A DNA stretch of 64,000 nucleotides, taken from Variovorax sp. OAS795. Lineage in GTDB: Bacteria > Pseudomonadota > Gammaproteobacteria > Burkholderiales > Burkholderiaceae_C. The notes under the pieces are model-generated. The model saw nothing but the letters and a program-made list of their open reading frames with translations, did no database searches and was not told where the DNA came from. A program made the translations under genes and the position numbers. Positions 8,901 to 16,484 of this stretch are shown here, in pieces. The stretch covers positions 682,001 through 746,000 of the forward strand of contig NZ_JBEPOH010000002.1 in assembly GCF_040546685.1 (NCBI RefSeq). The letters are read 5' to 3'. Every line of letters begins with the position of its first letter. Positions within the stretch are counted from its first letter, which is position 1.

Positions 8901-9014
8901 GTTGACGTATTCGCTGGAGAGGCTCCTGTACTGCCACCATCCGGTGGCACCGACCAGGGCCAGCACAAGCGCGGTGATCAAGAGCGCTGTCTTCGTTCTC
9001 AGCTTGAGCCGCAC
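5994..9014 (-). CDS. Membrane-bound diguanylate cyclase: periplasmic sensor, HAMP, four PAS, GGDEF
   Basis: 1006 residues from GTG 9014, which follows AAGGA; longer upstream frames are not credible. Order: TM helix (~8-28), periplasmic dCache-like domain (~30-265, with DRDYFKRV and YYEIVTRG), TM helix (~268-290), HAMP (~291-343), four PAS domains (~345-835) and a GGDEF domain. The active-site GGDEF is at ~915-919 and an intact inhibitory I-site RSSD is at ~906-909, so c-di-GMP synthesis with product inhibition is expected. No EAL domain is present. It probably links an extracellular small molecule and an internal redox/ligand signal to biofilm or motility decisions. It is monocistronic. Confidence 0.92.
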   Translation of the reverse strand: MRLKLRTKTALLITALVLALVGATGWWQYRSLSSEYVNLMREQQQALTEGAAADLDYKLGVHLAALAHAARELGEQGVSDPAAQQRFLADKELRTMFDNAALATLDGAIVAIAPPTAQPPNIADRDYFKRVRDLRQPAISAPLLTKGGQQPAVVMAVPVETPDGRLAGVLGAALNLQRANVLGDLSRATVGRGGYYEIVTRGESPRIVMHPDAKLLLKPAGAAAVAFDGDTGNDLATHATVRSADWDLRLIVPARAAYAPLEQARRNLLLQLLWLGLGCALLVWLGTAWVMRPLESLSNAIRTLRHSPDSEVKLDVVANDERGDLAREFDALMAELREQRLEVAAVTDASPVGLFRCDSSGCMTYVNDEYLAIHGLAREDAQEGWLTLVREEIREKVRQDWIRLVNAEEPLNATRRLHRKDGTQVLVALRSRPVIAEGRVQGHVGTVTDITERTRAERALRTLTAVFDMTTDYIVQLDAAGRVLYMNPAARRRTGIDAEAPVEQLSVADFNPPRTIERFRSEVVPTAMATGVWVGESMVWDARREEFPVSHMVIAHRDKHGKVEYFSGLMRDISAAKAAEQALRDSEQRLRMVTDHLPALISYLDRDLRFRFVNKAYQDWFGTVPERLLGRSLQEFYGDEAWAQMEPYIRAALGGRQVTYERRVTGPGGRRDIQATLVPERNERGEVMGLYTLDSDITAHHEAEEALQESEARLRTVADALPMRVAYIDADERYRFNNLAYEREFGLSRDQIQGHTVHELLGDPAYESVKPHIRAALAGEVVTFQSEVSQSDSYNCYEAQYIPQSAANAETIVGFHAVITDITRQKLEEKRLVNLAQIDPLTGLANRAGFEARLAEAMDRSRSAGALMALMYLDIDGFKQINDQFGHQTGDELLKAFSNRLSQGLRSSDVRARLGGDEFTVIMEGLPHADIAVSAATKLVIAMQAPFGTEQRTIDVTASIGLAFYQGGTATAAALVRQADEMLYRAKRSGRNNVQAAALPIDSGLT

Positions 9015-9104
9015 GAGGTTTCCTTCGCTGGCACGGCGGGGGGTCTGGACTGCATTTTTCGATGATAGCAACGGGTCGCGGCCGCTCGGCTCCAGCGAGG
9101 AGGC

Positions 9105-9140
9105 AAAAGAAAAGGCGCCATCGTTCGGATGCGCCTTTGC
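9105..9140 (-). terminator. Rho-independent terminator after the universal stress gene
   Basis: On the minus strand AAAGGCGCATC pairs with GATGGCGCCTTT (one bulge, 5-base loop, within 9111-9138) and is followed by TTTTCTTTT. This is a classical intrinsic terminator for the terC-usp operon. It lies in the 202-bp space before the diguanylate cyclase gene. Confidence 0.75.
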
Positions 9141-9216
9141 TAGTACGAATGCATTCGCCGGTGCGTGCCCGCCGCCAGACGACGGAATGCGGCACCGGCC
9201 GAAGCCGGTGCAGAAG

Positions 9217-9651
9217 TCAGGAGCCGATGACCTGGAGGTCGCCGTTCGCGTCCAGCAGTTGGCGCACCTGCTGCGCCAGCGAGCCGAAGATCCGCCCCGC
9301 GAGGCTGGGTTCGTCGCGGCCGAAGACGATGCGGTCGCAGCCGTAGTCGCGCGCGGCGGCAACGATGGCCTCGGCGCTGCGCCCGATCACGACGGTGCTG
9401 CTGCATGACACGCCCGACATCGCGAGCAGGTTCTGCGCGAACTGAAGTTCCTCGGCACCCGCGCTTTGCTGCAGCTCGCGCAGCTCCTGCGGGTCGAAGA
9501 ACATGGCGACGTGGCCGGAGACCACGGGCTGCACACGCAACAGCCGCACGGCCGCCGGCTCCTGCCGGCAGATGCGCACCACCTGCTCGATGGCGGAGCG
9601 CGTGCGGGCCGGCTCGGTCGGGTCGATGGGGACCAGAATGCGCCGTCTCAC
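9217..9651 (-). CDS. Universal stress protein, single UspA domain
   Basis: 144 residues from a GTG start, MRRRILVPIDPTEPARTRSA. It has the UspA fold: an N-terminal beta strand with ILVPID and a C-terminal IVFGRDEPSLAGRIFGSLAQQV. The ATP-binding pattern Gx2Gx9G(S/T) is degenerate (GRDEPSLAGRIFGS), so nucleotide binding is uncertain. It starts ~10 bp after terC ends and probably shares its promoter. Role: cytosolic stress adaptation, not further defined. Confidence 0.85.
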   Translation of the reverse strand: MRRRILVPIDPTEPARTRSAIEQVVRICRQEPAAVRLLRVQPVVSGHVAMFFDPQELRELQQSAGAEELQFAQNLLAMSGVSCSSTVVIGRSAEAIVAAARDYGCDRIVFGRDEPSLAGRIFGSLAQQVRQLLDANGDLQVIGS

Positions 9652-9661
9652 GCCGGCACCT

Positions 9662-10372
9662 TCAGACGGACTGGTTGGCGGGTTTCGGTTCCGGCTCCGG
9701 CTCGCGCTTGCGGCGGCTGGTCAGCCACTTGCCGATCACCACCACGGCGATGGCGCAGACCGCGGGAACGATCTTGTGCAGCGCATGCTGGTCGGCGGCC
9801 CATCCGGCGATCGACGGATCCGACATCGCCATCTCGCCGGCGACCCAGCCGAGCAGTGCGGCACCGAGCGTGATGATGATGGGGAAGCGGTCCATGAGCT
9901 TGAGAATCAGGGTGCTGCCGAAGATGATGAGCGGAATGCTGATCACGAGGCCGAACACCAGCAGCGGCACGTTGCCCTTGGCAGCGGCCGCAACGCCCAC
10001 CACGTTGTCCAGGCTCATGACCAGGTCGGCGACCACGATGGTCTTGATGGCCGCGGCCAGGCTCGAATGGCCCTCGAGATTCTCTTCGCCGTCTTCGCCC
10101 TTGAGCAGGCCGATGCCGATCCAGAACAACAGTGCGGCGCCCACCAGCTTGAGATAGGGCAGCGTCAGCAGGTAGACGGCAAAGAACGTCAGGACCACGC
10201 GCAGCACGATGGCACCCATGCTGCCGAACAGGATCGCCTTCTTCTGCTGCGCGGGCGGCAGCGAGCGCGAGGCCATCGCGATGACGACGGCGTTGTCGCC
10301 GCTCAGGACGATGTTGATCAGGATGATCTGCGACAGGGCAATCCAGAAATCCGGACTGGTCAAAAACGACAT
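9662..10372 (-). CDS. TerC-family integral membrane protein (YjbE/YkoY type)
   Basis: 236 residues with seven predicted membrane helices. The conserved acidic-Asn motifs ILINIVLSGDNAVVIAMA (helix 1) and VADLVMSLDNVVGVAAAA (mid-protein) are the metal-coordinating signatures of the family, which exports Mn2+ or helps load metal onto secreted enzymes. The C-terminus is a short charged tail (RRKREPEPEPKPANQ). GAGGAGAC precedes the start at 10372. First gene of an operon with a universal stress gene. Confidence 0.88.
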   Translation of the reverse strand: MSFLTSPDFWIALSQIILINIVLSGDNAVVIAMASRSLPPAQQKKAILFGSMGAIVLRVVLTFFAVYLLTLPYLKLVGAALLFWIGIGLLKGEDGEENLEGHSSLAAAIKTIVVADLVMSLDNVVGVAAAAKGNVPLLVFGLVISIPLIIFGSTLILKLMDRFPIIITLGAALLGWVAGEMAMSDPSIAGWAADQHALHKIVPAVCAIAVVVIGKWLTSRRKREPEPEPKPANQSV

Positions 10373-10506
10373 GGTGTCTCCTCGAAGTGGCGCGGGACCA
10401 GACTGGTTCCGTCTTGTCCGAGGCTACGGGCCTGCGCTGTCACCTTTCTGCCGCCAGGCTGTCAGCCACTTGTCTGCCAGCTGTCAGCCAGCTTACAGCC
10501 GGCGGT

Positions 10507-11901
10507 TCAGGCGGGCCGCAGCGGGAAGAAGACGCTGAAGGTGTTGCCCACGCCGTCGATGTCTTCCTCCAGCGTGATGCGCGCGCCGTGCAGCGTCGCG
10601 ATCTCGCTGACGATGGCAAGTCCCAGGCCGCTGCCGTCCTCCTGCGTGCCCAGCAGCCGGTGAAAGCGCTCGAAGATGCGCGCGCGCTCCTCCACCGGCA
10701 CGCTCGGGCCGTCGTCGCTGATGGCCAGGCGGCAGTGGTCGCCTTCGCTCTGGCTCACCCGCACCGTCACGCGGCCGCTCGGCTGGCTGTAGCGGATGGC
10801 GTTGTCGATCAGGTTGTTGATCAGCTCGCGCAGGCGGTCGCGGTCGGCGTTGATCACCAGCGGATGCTCGACGCCTTCGAAGCCGAGGTCGATGTCGCGC
10901 TTGAGCGCCTGCGGCACCCAGTCCATGCTCACTTCGAGCGCGTAGGCGTTCAGGTCGAGCGGCTGCAGCTGCATGGCATCGAGCGCGCCGGGCTCGTTGC
11001 GGGCCAGCGAGAGCAGCTGCCGCACCAGCCGCGAGAGCCGGTCGGCGCTGATATAGAGCTGCGCGAGCGAGTGGCGCACGCGCTCCGGATCGTTCTCGCG
11101 CAGGGCCAGCTCGATCTGCGCCTTCAGGCCGCTGACCGGTGTCTTCAACTGATGGGCGGCATCCGCCACGAAGCGGCTTTGAAAGTCGAAGGTCCGCCCG
11201 AGGCGCGCCATCAGCTCGTTGACCTCGTCCACCAGCGGCCGAACTTCGCCCGGAACGTCGTGCATGTCGATCGGGCTCAGGTCCAGGTGCGAGCGGTCCG
11301 ACACCGCGCGCCGCAGGCGCTTGAGCGGCTCCAGCCCGCGCGAGACGCCGAACCAGACCACCGCCGTGGCCATCACGATCAGGAGCAGCTGAGGCACCAC
11401 CACGTTGGCGACCATCTCCCAGGCCAGGCGCGTGCGCTTGTGCAGCGTCTCGGCGACCTGGACCATGACCTTCGGCGTCGCGGCAACGGCGCCGACCGGC
11501 ATCCAGGCCACCAGCATGCGCACCGGCTGGCCGCGCACGGTATCGCGGTACACGCGCGGCGTGCCCGCTGGCGCGGCGCGCTGCGGCGGCGGCATTTCGG
11601 CATCGCCGCCCAGCATGGTGCCGTCCTCGGCGACCACGCGGTAGAAGAGCAGGTCTTCCTGGTCCAGCAGCAGGATGTTGCTCGCGGCCTCGGAAAGATC
11701 GAGCCGCGGCCGGCTGCCCTCGAGCTTCACGTGCAGCACGATCTCGCGCCCGATCTCGTACAGCGCGCGGTCGTAGGCCAGGTCGGAAAAACGCAGCGAG
11801 TTCCAGTAGGCCGCGCCGGTGTCCAGCACCAGCAGCACCACCAGCGGTCCGAGCAGCCAGGCCAGCAGCTTGCGCCGCAGCCTCGGCTCAGGTTTCCGCA
11901 T
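10507..11901 (-). CDS. tctE: Sensor histidine kinase, TctE-like
   Basis: 464 residues: TM helix (~11-33), periplasmic 2CSK_N-type sensor (~35-160), TM helix (~165-187), HAMP, then HisKA with the H-box FVADAAHQLKTPVSG (phospho-accepting His ~250), N-box INNLIDNAIRYSQ and G-box DGSGLGLAIVSEIA. In the Tct system the kinase senses tricarboxylates and activates uptake through its partner regulator. The gene overlaps the regulator by 14 bp, and a Bug receptor gene lies directly upstream, which supports a carboxylate-sensing role. The true ligand is unknown. Confidence 0.88.
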   Translation of the reverse strand: MRKPEPRLRRKLLAWLLGPLVVLLVLDTGAAYWNSLRFSDLAYDRALYEIGREIVLHVKLEGSRPRLDLSEAASNILLLDQEDLLFYRVVAEDGTMLGGDAEMPPPQRAAPAGTPRVYRDTVRGQPVRMLVAWMPVGAVAATPKVMVQVAETLHKRTRLAWEMVANVVVPQLLLIVMATAVVWFGVSRGLEPLKRLRRAVSDRSHLDLSPIDMHDVPGEVRPLVDEVNELMARLGRTFDFQSRFVADAAHQLKTPVSGLKAQIELALRENDPERVRHSLAQLYISADRLSRLVRQLLSLARNEPGALDAMQLQPLDLNAYALEVSMDWVPQALKRDIDLGFEGVEHPLVINADRDRLRELINNLIDNAIRYSQPSGRVTVRVSQSEGDHCRLAISDDGPSVPVEERARIFERFHRLLGTQEDGSGLGLAIVSEIATLHGARITLEEDIDGVGNTFSVFFPLRPA

Positions 11902-12562
11902 CGCTGCGGTCCATCAGGTAGCCCATGCCGCGCACGGTGCGGATCTCGCATCCCAGCGGCTCCAGCTTCTTGCGCAGCCGGTAGACATTGACCTCGATCG
12001 CGTTCTCGCCGACCTCGTCGCCCCAGCCGTAGAGATGGTTGACCATCTGCTCCTTGCCCACCACCCTGCCCTCGCGCATCATCAGCAGCTCGAGCACGGC
12101 GAGCTCTCGCGGCGACAGGTCCAGCGGCTTCTTGTCGTAGTACACGCGGCGGCCCACGGTGTCGAAGCGCAGTCGGCCGTGTTCGAGAAACGGCGTGGAG
12201 TTGGTGCTGCGGCGCAGCAGCGCGCGCACGCGCGCTTCGAGCTCCGGCAGGTCGAAGGGCTTGGCCAGGTAGTCGTCGGCCCCCAGGTCGAGCCCGCGCA
12301 CGCGGTCCTGCAGGGTGTCGAAGGCGGTCAGCATCAGCACCGGCAGGGTCGACTTGCGCGCGCGCAGCCGGCGAAGCACATCGAGGCCGCTGAGCTTGGG
12401 CAGGCCGATGTCGAGAATCGCGAGGTCGTAGATGCCCAGGGCGAGCGCATGGTCGGCCTCTTCGCCGGTGGAGACGATGTCCACGGCGTGCGCGGACTGC
12501 ACCAGCGCACGCGAGAGCGCGTCCGCCAGTACCTTGTCGTCTTCTACAAGCAATATCCGCAT
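11888..12562 (-). CDS. tctD: OmpR-family response regulator, TctD-like
   Basis: 224 residues. Receiver domain 1-120 with the acidic pair ED(D), phospho-acceptor Asp51 (LAILDIGLP), Thr in LMLTAFD and Lys101 in YLAKPFD. The C-terminal winged helix (125-220) ends VRGMGYLMDR. It overlaps the downstream kinase gene by 14 bp and lies 80 bp after a Bug receptor gene. It probably activates transport genes for the carboxylate bound by that receptor. Confidence 0.9.
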   Translation of the reverse strand: MRILLVEDDKVLADALSRALVQSAHAVDIVSTGEEADHALALGIYDLAILDIGLPKLSGLDVLRRLRARKSTLPVLMLTAFDTLQDRVRGLDLGADDYLAKPFDLPELEARVRALLRRSTNSTPFLEHGRLRFDTVGRRVYYDKKPLDLSPRELAVLELLMMREGRVVGKEQMVNHLYGWGDEVGENAIEVNVYRLRKKLEPLGCEIRTVRGMGYLMDRSDAET

Positions 12563-12642
12563 TGGTTGGCACCCGCCCTTGTGCAGCGGAATATGCTAAC
12601 CGCAATGCTTCGAGGGCGGCGCCGATCCGGCGCGGGCTAATG

Positions 12643-13623
12643 TCAGTCCACGCGGATGTTGCGGGCCTTCACGACACGGCTGTAGATCTCGGCATCGCGG
12701 CGCACCATGGCGGTCATTTCTGTGCGCGAGACGCCCAGCGGCTCGCTGTTGAGGTCCTTGATGCGCTTGGCGAGGTCCGGGTCCTTGCTGGCCTCGACGA
12801 ACACCGCATTGAACCGCTCGAGCACCGCGGCGGGCGTGTTCGCGGGCGCCCAGATCCCGTGCCACGACATCATCGAAAAGCCCGGCATCACCTCGGACAG
12901 CGTGGGCACGTCGGGCAAGGCGGGATGGCGCGTGGGCCCCGAATAGGCCAGCGCCTGCACGCGCCCGCTGCTGATGAGCGGATAGCCCGTGGCGATGGGC
13001 TCCATCAGCGTATCGACCTGTCCGCCCACCAGGTCGGCGATCGGGCTCGCGCGGTACGGCACGTGCAGCATGGTGATGCCGACCTCGTCCTTGAGCGATT
13101 CGACGATCAGCTGCGACGGGCTCCCCGCGCCGTAGGAGGCATGCGAGTAGACGCCGGGCTTCTCCTTGGCCGCGGCCACGAGCTCCTTGATGGTCTTGGC
13201 CGGGAACTTGGCATTCGCGATCAGCACGAGGCCCTGGCGCATCGTCGTGGCGACGGGCACCAGGTCCTTGTCCGGGTCGAACGGCAGCTTGCTGTAGATG
13301 TACGGGTTGATCGTGAATGCCGTGGAGAGGTTGTAGAGAAAGGTGTAGCCGTCGGCCGGCGCCTTGGCCACCGTGTCGGACGCGAGGTTGCCCGCGGTGC
13401 CGGGCTTGTTGTCGATGAGCACCGGCACGCCGAGCTTGCGGCTCGCATAGTCGCCGTACATGCGAGCGAAGATGTCGGGCGGCGTGCCGGGCGCAAACCC
13501 GACCACGATCCTGATCGGCTTGCTCGGCCATTCCGCGGTCTGCGCCATGGACAGTGTCGATGCCAATCCGGCGGCAAGGCCCAGCACCAGGCCGAGCATC
13601 TTCTTGAGGGTTGTCGAACGCAT
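12643..13623 (-). CDS. Bug/TctC-type solute receptor
   Basis: 326 residues with a Sec signal peptide (~1-28, ending SMAQ). Family landmarks are WPSKPIRIVVGFAPGTPPD, VLIDNKPGTAGNLASDTVAK, ADGYTFLYN and MLHVPYRASP, ending with the IYSRVVKA helix. It is a periplasmic binding protein for a carboxylate, ligand unknown. It lies directly upstream of tctD-tctE on the same strand, so it may feed ligand-occupancy information or be the regulated gene. Preceded by CAAGGAGACAAGAA, a strong ribosome site. Confidence 0.88.
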   Translation of the reverse strand: MRSTTLKKMLGLVLGLAAGLASTLSMAQTAEWPSKPIRIVVGFAPGTPPDIFARMYGDYASRKLGVPVLIDNKPGTAGNLASDTVAKAPADGYTFLYNLSTAFTINPYIYSKLPFDPDKDLVPVATTMRQGLVLIANAKFPAKTIKELVAAAKEKPGVYSHASYGAGSPSQLIVESLKDEVGITMLHVPYRASPIADLVGGQVDTLMEPIATGYPLISSGRVQALAYSGPTRHPALPDVPTLSEVMPGFSMMSWHGIWAPANTPAAVLERFNAVFVEASKDPDLAKRIKDLNSEPLGVSRTEMTAMVRRDAEIYSRVVKARNIRVD

Positions 13624-13729
13624 TTCTTGTCTCCTTGGGCAACGCCGTGCCCGTTTTTTTGAACATTCCGCTTGCCGCCCGATGTGGCCGGGCGATTCGC
13701 TCTTCTTCTCTTCTTTTCTTCTCTACTTC

Positions 13730-14701
13730 TTAGTCGACCTGTGCGCCCGAGCGCCGCACCGCCTCGCCCCACTTCGCGATCTCGGCCGTGCCGAACGCCA
13801 CCATCTCGGCCGCTGCCATCGGCATCGGCTCGATGCCCTGGGCCGCGAGCTTGTCGCGCACCGCGGACTGTGCGAGCACCGCCTGCGTGGCGTCGCGCAG
13901 GCGATCGCGCTGCGCGGCGGGCATGTCGGCCGGCGCATACAACATGAACCAGGCCACCAGGTCGAAGTTGGCGATGCCCTGCTCCGCGAGCGTGGGAATC
14001 TCGGGTGCGGCAAGGCTTCGCTTCGCGCTCGACACGCCAAGCGCGCGCAGCTTGCCGGCGCGGATCTGCGGCAGCACGGCGGCCGGGTGATAGAACATGA
14101 ACTGCACATTGCCCGCCATCACTTCGGTGAGCGCCTGTGCGCCGTCGCGGTACGGCACGTGCACGAAGTCCTTGCCGAGCCGCAGGTTCAGCGTCTCGCC
14201 CGCCAGGTGGCCCGAGGTGCCGTTGCCTGCCGAGGCAAAGCTCACCGATTTGCCGCTGGCGCCCCGCAGGTCGGCCACGCTTTTCCATGGCGCCGCGGCC
14301 GGCACCACCAGCAGCGTCGGCGTGGCGCCGATGAACCCGAGCGGCACGAAGTCCCGCAGCGGCTGGTAGGACAGCCGCTTGTAGAGCGAGGCGTTGATCG
14401 CATGCGTGCCCACGGTGCCGAGCAGCACGGTGTGTCCGTCGGCGCCCGAGCGCGCGGCCAGCTCGCTGCCAATGGCGCCGCCCGCACCGGGCTTGTTGTC
14501 GACGATCACGGGCTGCGAGAGCTGCCGGCCCAGCGCGTCGGCCAGCACGCGCGCCACGATGTCGGTCGTGGTGCCGGCTGCGAACGGCACGACCAGCTTG
14601 ATGGGCCGGCTGTCGCCGGCCTGGGCCTGGGCCCATGCGGCGGCCGTCCAGGGCGTTGCCGCGGCCAGGCCCGCGGCGGCCAGCCATGCGCGGCGCTTCA
14701 T
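13730..14701 (-). CDS. Bug/TctC-type solute receptor
   Basis: 323 residues starting MKRRAWLAAAGLAAATPW, a Tat/Sec-like signal of ~26 residues. Signature segments: RPIKLVVPFAAGTTTDIVAR, VIVDNKPGAGGAIGSE, GADGHTVLLGTVGTHAINASLYK and FVHVPYRDGAQAL. The start overlaps the stop of the citryl-CoA-lyase-like gene by ATGA, so it is the translationally coupled last gene of the CoA-transferase/dioxygenase operon. The bound substrate is probably the compound that operon degrades. A hairpin and a purine-rich tract in the next 106 bp separate it from another Bug gene. Confidence 0.88.
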   Translation of the reverse strand: MKRRAWLAAAGLAAATPWTAAAWAQAQAGDSRPIKLVVPFAAGTTTDIVARVLADALGRQLSQPVIVDNKPGAGGAIGSELAARSGADGHTVLLGTVGTHAINASLYKRLSYQPLRDFVPLGFIGATPTLLVVPAAAPWKSVADLRGASGKSVSFASAGNGTSGHLAGETLNLRLGKDFVHVPYRDGAQALTEVMAGNVQFMFYHPAAVLPQIRAGKLRALGVSSAKRSLAAPEIPTLAEQGIANFDLVAWFMLYAPADMPAAQRDRLRDATQAVLAQSAVRDKLAAQGIEPMPMAAAEMVAFGTAEIAKWGEAVRRSGAQVD

Positions 14702-15504
14702 GAATCCGCTCCGAAGCCCGCGGGCACGCTGCCGTCGTAGCGCAGTTCGCGCGTGGCCTGGTAGGACAGCGCGAAGCCGCTCGGCGTCTCGGCCTCTTCC
14801 GCCAGGTGGGCGATCAGGCCGGCCGTGCGCGCGAGGATGGGCACGCCGCGCAGCGACGCGACAGGAAATCCGACGCCCAGCAGCACCGCCGGGATCGCCG
14901 CCGAGACATTCATGCGCAGCGCCTTGCCGACGATGCCCGGAATCACCTCTTCCAGCGCCTGCGCGATGCGCACGTAGCGCAGGTCGGCGCCCGCCTGCGC
15001 GGCCACGTCGATCAGGCGCTCGACCCGTGGATCGCGCGACTTGTGCAGCGGATGGCCGTAGCCCGGGATCGGCGCGCGCGCGGCCTTCAGTTCGGTGATG
15101 GCCGCCGTGGCCGCGTCGTGCAGACTGGTGCCCGCGTCGACGCGCGCCGCCACGTCCATGAACAGGCGGCCGGCGGTTTCGGACGCGCCGAGGATGACCG
15201 AGCCGCAGCCCAGGATGCCCGCCGCCACTGCGCCCTGCAGCGCATCGGGCGCCGCCGCGAAGGTCATGCGGCTGGCCTGCACGCTCGGCACCAGGCCGTG
15301 CTCGGCGATGGCGACCAGCGTGGCGTCTAGCACCGCGCTGCAGGCCGCATCGGGGCGGCGGCCGGTGAGCAGCAGGAAAAAATAATCCGTGAAGGACAGG
15401 TGGCCGATGAGCTCCTGGCACAGGTCCTGTCCGCGCACGACGATGGTGTGTTCGTCCGAGGTGCAGATGGCGGTGCTCGGGACGGTGGATTTTCCGATTT
15501 TCAT
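14698..15504 (-). CDS. Citryl-CoA lyase / citrate-synthase-superfamily protein
   Basis: 268 residues related to the C-terminal lyase part of ATP-citrate lyase and to citrate synthase. Recognisable segments are GHLSFTDYFFLLLTGRRPD near the N-terminus and the active-site block ARAPIPGYGHPLHKSRDPRVERL, with the catalytic His in GYGHP. It lacks the N-terminal half of true citrate synthases, so C-C cleavage or formation on a citryl/malyl-type CoA ester is more likely. It lies between a dioxygenase gene and a Bug gene in the same operon, and may cleave the CoA thioester made by the CoA transferase. Confidence 0.75.
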   Translation of the reverse strand: MKIGKSTVPSTAICTSDEHTIVVRGQDLCQELIGHLSFTDYFFLLLTGRRPDAACSAVLDATLVAIAEHGLVPSVQASRMTFAAAPDALQGAVAAGILGCGSVILGASETAGRLFMDVAARVDAGTSLHDAATAAITELKAARAPIPGYGHPLHKSRDPRVERLIDVAAQAGADLRYVRIAQALEEVIPGIVGKALRMNVSAAIPAVLLGVGFPVASLRGVPILARTAGLIAHLAEEAETPSGFALSYQATRELRYDGSVPAGFGADS

Positions 15505-15522
15505 GGGGCGTCTTTCAGGCGT

Positions 15523-16440
15523 TCAGGCGTGCCGGGGTTCGAGGCGGAAGTCGTAGTGCGCGGACCAGTACGGGGTCTCCAGCGTCCGGCCGTCGGGCGC
15601 GCGGCCCGCGGGATGCGATTCGAAGTCGACGATGAGCCTCGGACGCACGCCGAACACGGCATCGGACTCGATGTACGGGCTGCCGGCCACGAAGAGGTGC
15701 GTGGTCACGGGCACATGGCCCGGCGCCGAGACCATCATGTGGATGTGGCCGGGGCGGTTGGGATGCCGGCCCATGGCTTCCAGCATGCGCCCCACCGGGC
15801 CGTCGGTCGGGATCGGATAGAAGCTCGGCCGGATCGACCAGAACCAGTAGCGGCCTTCGCTGTCGGTGCGGATGCGTCCGCGCGCCGCCATGCTCGCGCC
15901 TTCGACCTGCATGTCGTACACGCCCTCGCCGTCGCCCGACCAGATGTCGAGCAGCGCGCCCGCGAGCGGCCGGCCCTCGGTGTCGGTGATGCGGCCGCTG
16001 TAGAAGGTCGGCTCGCCGCGCGCGCCCTGCGCCACGTCGGCGCCGAGCGGCAGGTCGGGCGCGCCCTCCCAGTAGAAAGGGCCCTGCACCGTGGCGTGCG
16101 TGGCTTCGGTGATCTCGGTGGCCTGCGTGGCCTCGGCGCCCGCGCGGCCGCGCTTGCCCGCCGCGGCCCGCAGCTGGTCGAGGATCACCACCATCATCGA
16201 CGCACCCAGCGTGTCGGACAGCAGGATGAACTCCTGGCGCTTGTCGGTGCAGGTCTGGCCGGTGGCGGTCAAGAACTCGATGCCCTGCATCCACTCCGCG
16301 GGCGTGAGGTCCACCTCGCGGATGAAGGCATGCAGGTGCGTGATCAGCGACTGCATGACCTCGGCAAAGCGCGCATCGCGCGCGCCCTCCAGGCTCTGCA
16401 GCACGGTCTGCGTCAGCTCGCTTTCGTTCGATGGGGTCAT
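15523..16440 (-). CDS. Intradiol ring-cleavage dioxygenase (catechol/hydroxyquinol 1,2-dioxygenase-like)
   Basis: 305 residues. The N-terminal helical domain (~1-95, with FIREVDLTPAEWMQGIEFL and DTLGASMMV) is that of catechol and hydroxyquinol dioxygenases. The catalytic beta domain follows, with GPFYWEGAP, GALLDIWSGDGEGVYD, WSIRPSFYPIPTDGPVG (Fe-ligand Tyr) and RPGHIHMMVSAPGH (two Fe-ligand His). It is a cytosolic Fe(III) enzyme that opens ortho-dihydroxylated rings. It is second in an operon with a class III CoA transferase upstream and the citryl-CoA-lyase-like gene downstream. Such context is unusual and the substrate may not be simple catechol. Confidence 0.87.
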   Translation of the reverse strand: MTPSNESELTQTVLQSLEGARDARFAEVMQSLITHLHAFIREVDLTPAEWMQGIEFLTATGQTCTDKRQEFILLSDTLGASMMVVILDQLRAAAGKRGRAGAEATQATEITEATHATVQGPFYWEGAPDLPLGADVAQGARGEPTFYSGRITDTEGRPLAGALLDIWSGDGEGVYDMQVEGASMAARGRIRTDSEGRYWFWSIRPSFYPIPTDGPVGRMLEAMGRHPNRPGHIHMMVSAPGHVPVTTHLFVAGSPYIESDAVFGVRPRLIVDFESHPAGRAPDGRTLETPYWSAHYDFRLEPRHA

Positions 16441-16484
16441 GGTGCTTGTCTCCTGTTTCTTGTCGAATGGCTGGGCGCGGGCCG

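Noticed and set aside
6231..9065. 944-codon frame antisense to the diguanylate cyclase
   Set aside because: Arg/His/Gly/Ala-rich with no domain; typical shadow of a GC-rich gene whose true frame has clear HAMP, PAS and GGDEF motifs.
10373..10506. Possible Mn riboswitch (yybP-ykoY) upstream of terC
   Set aside because: The region has repeated CTGTCAGCCA-like words but the conserved riboswitch core was not found.
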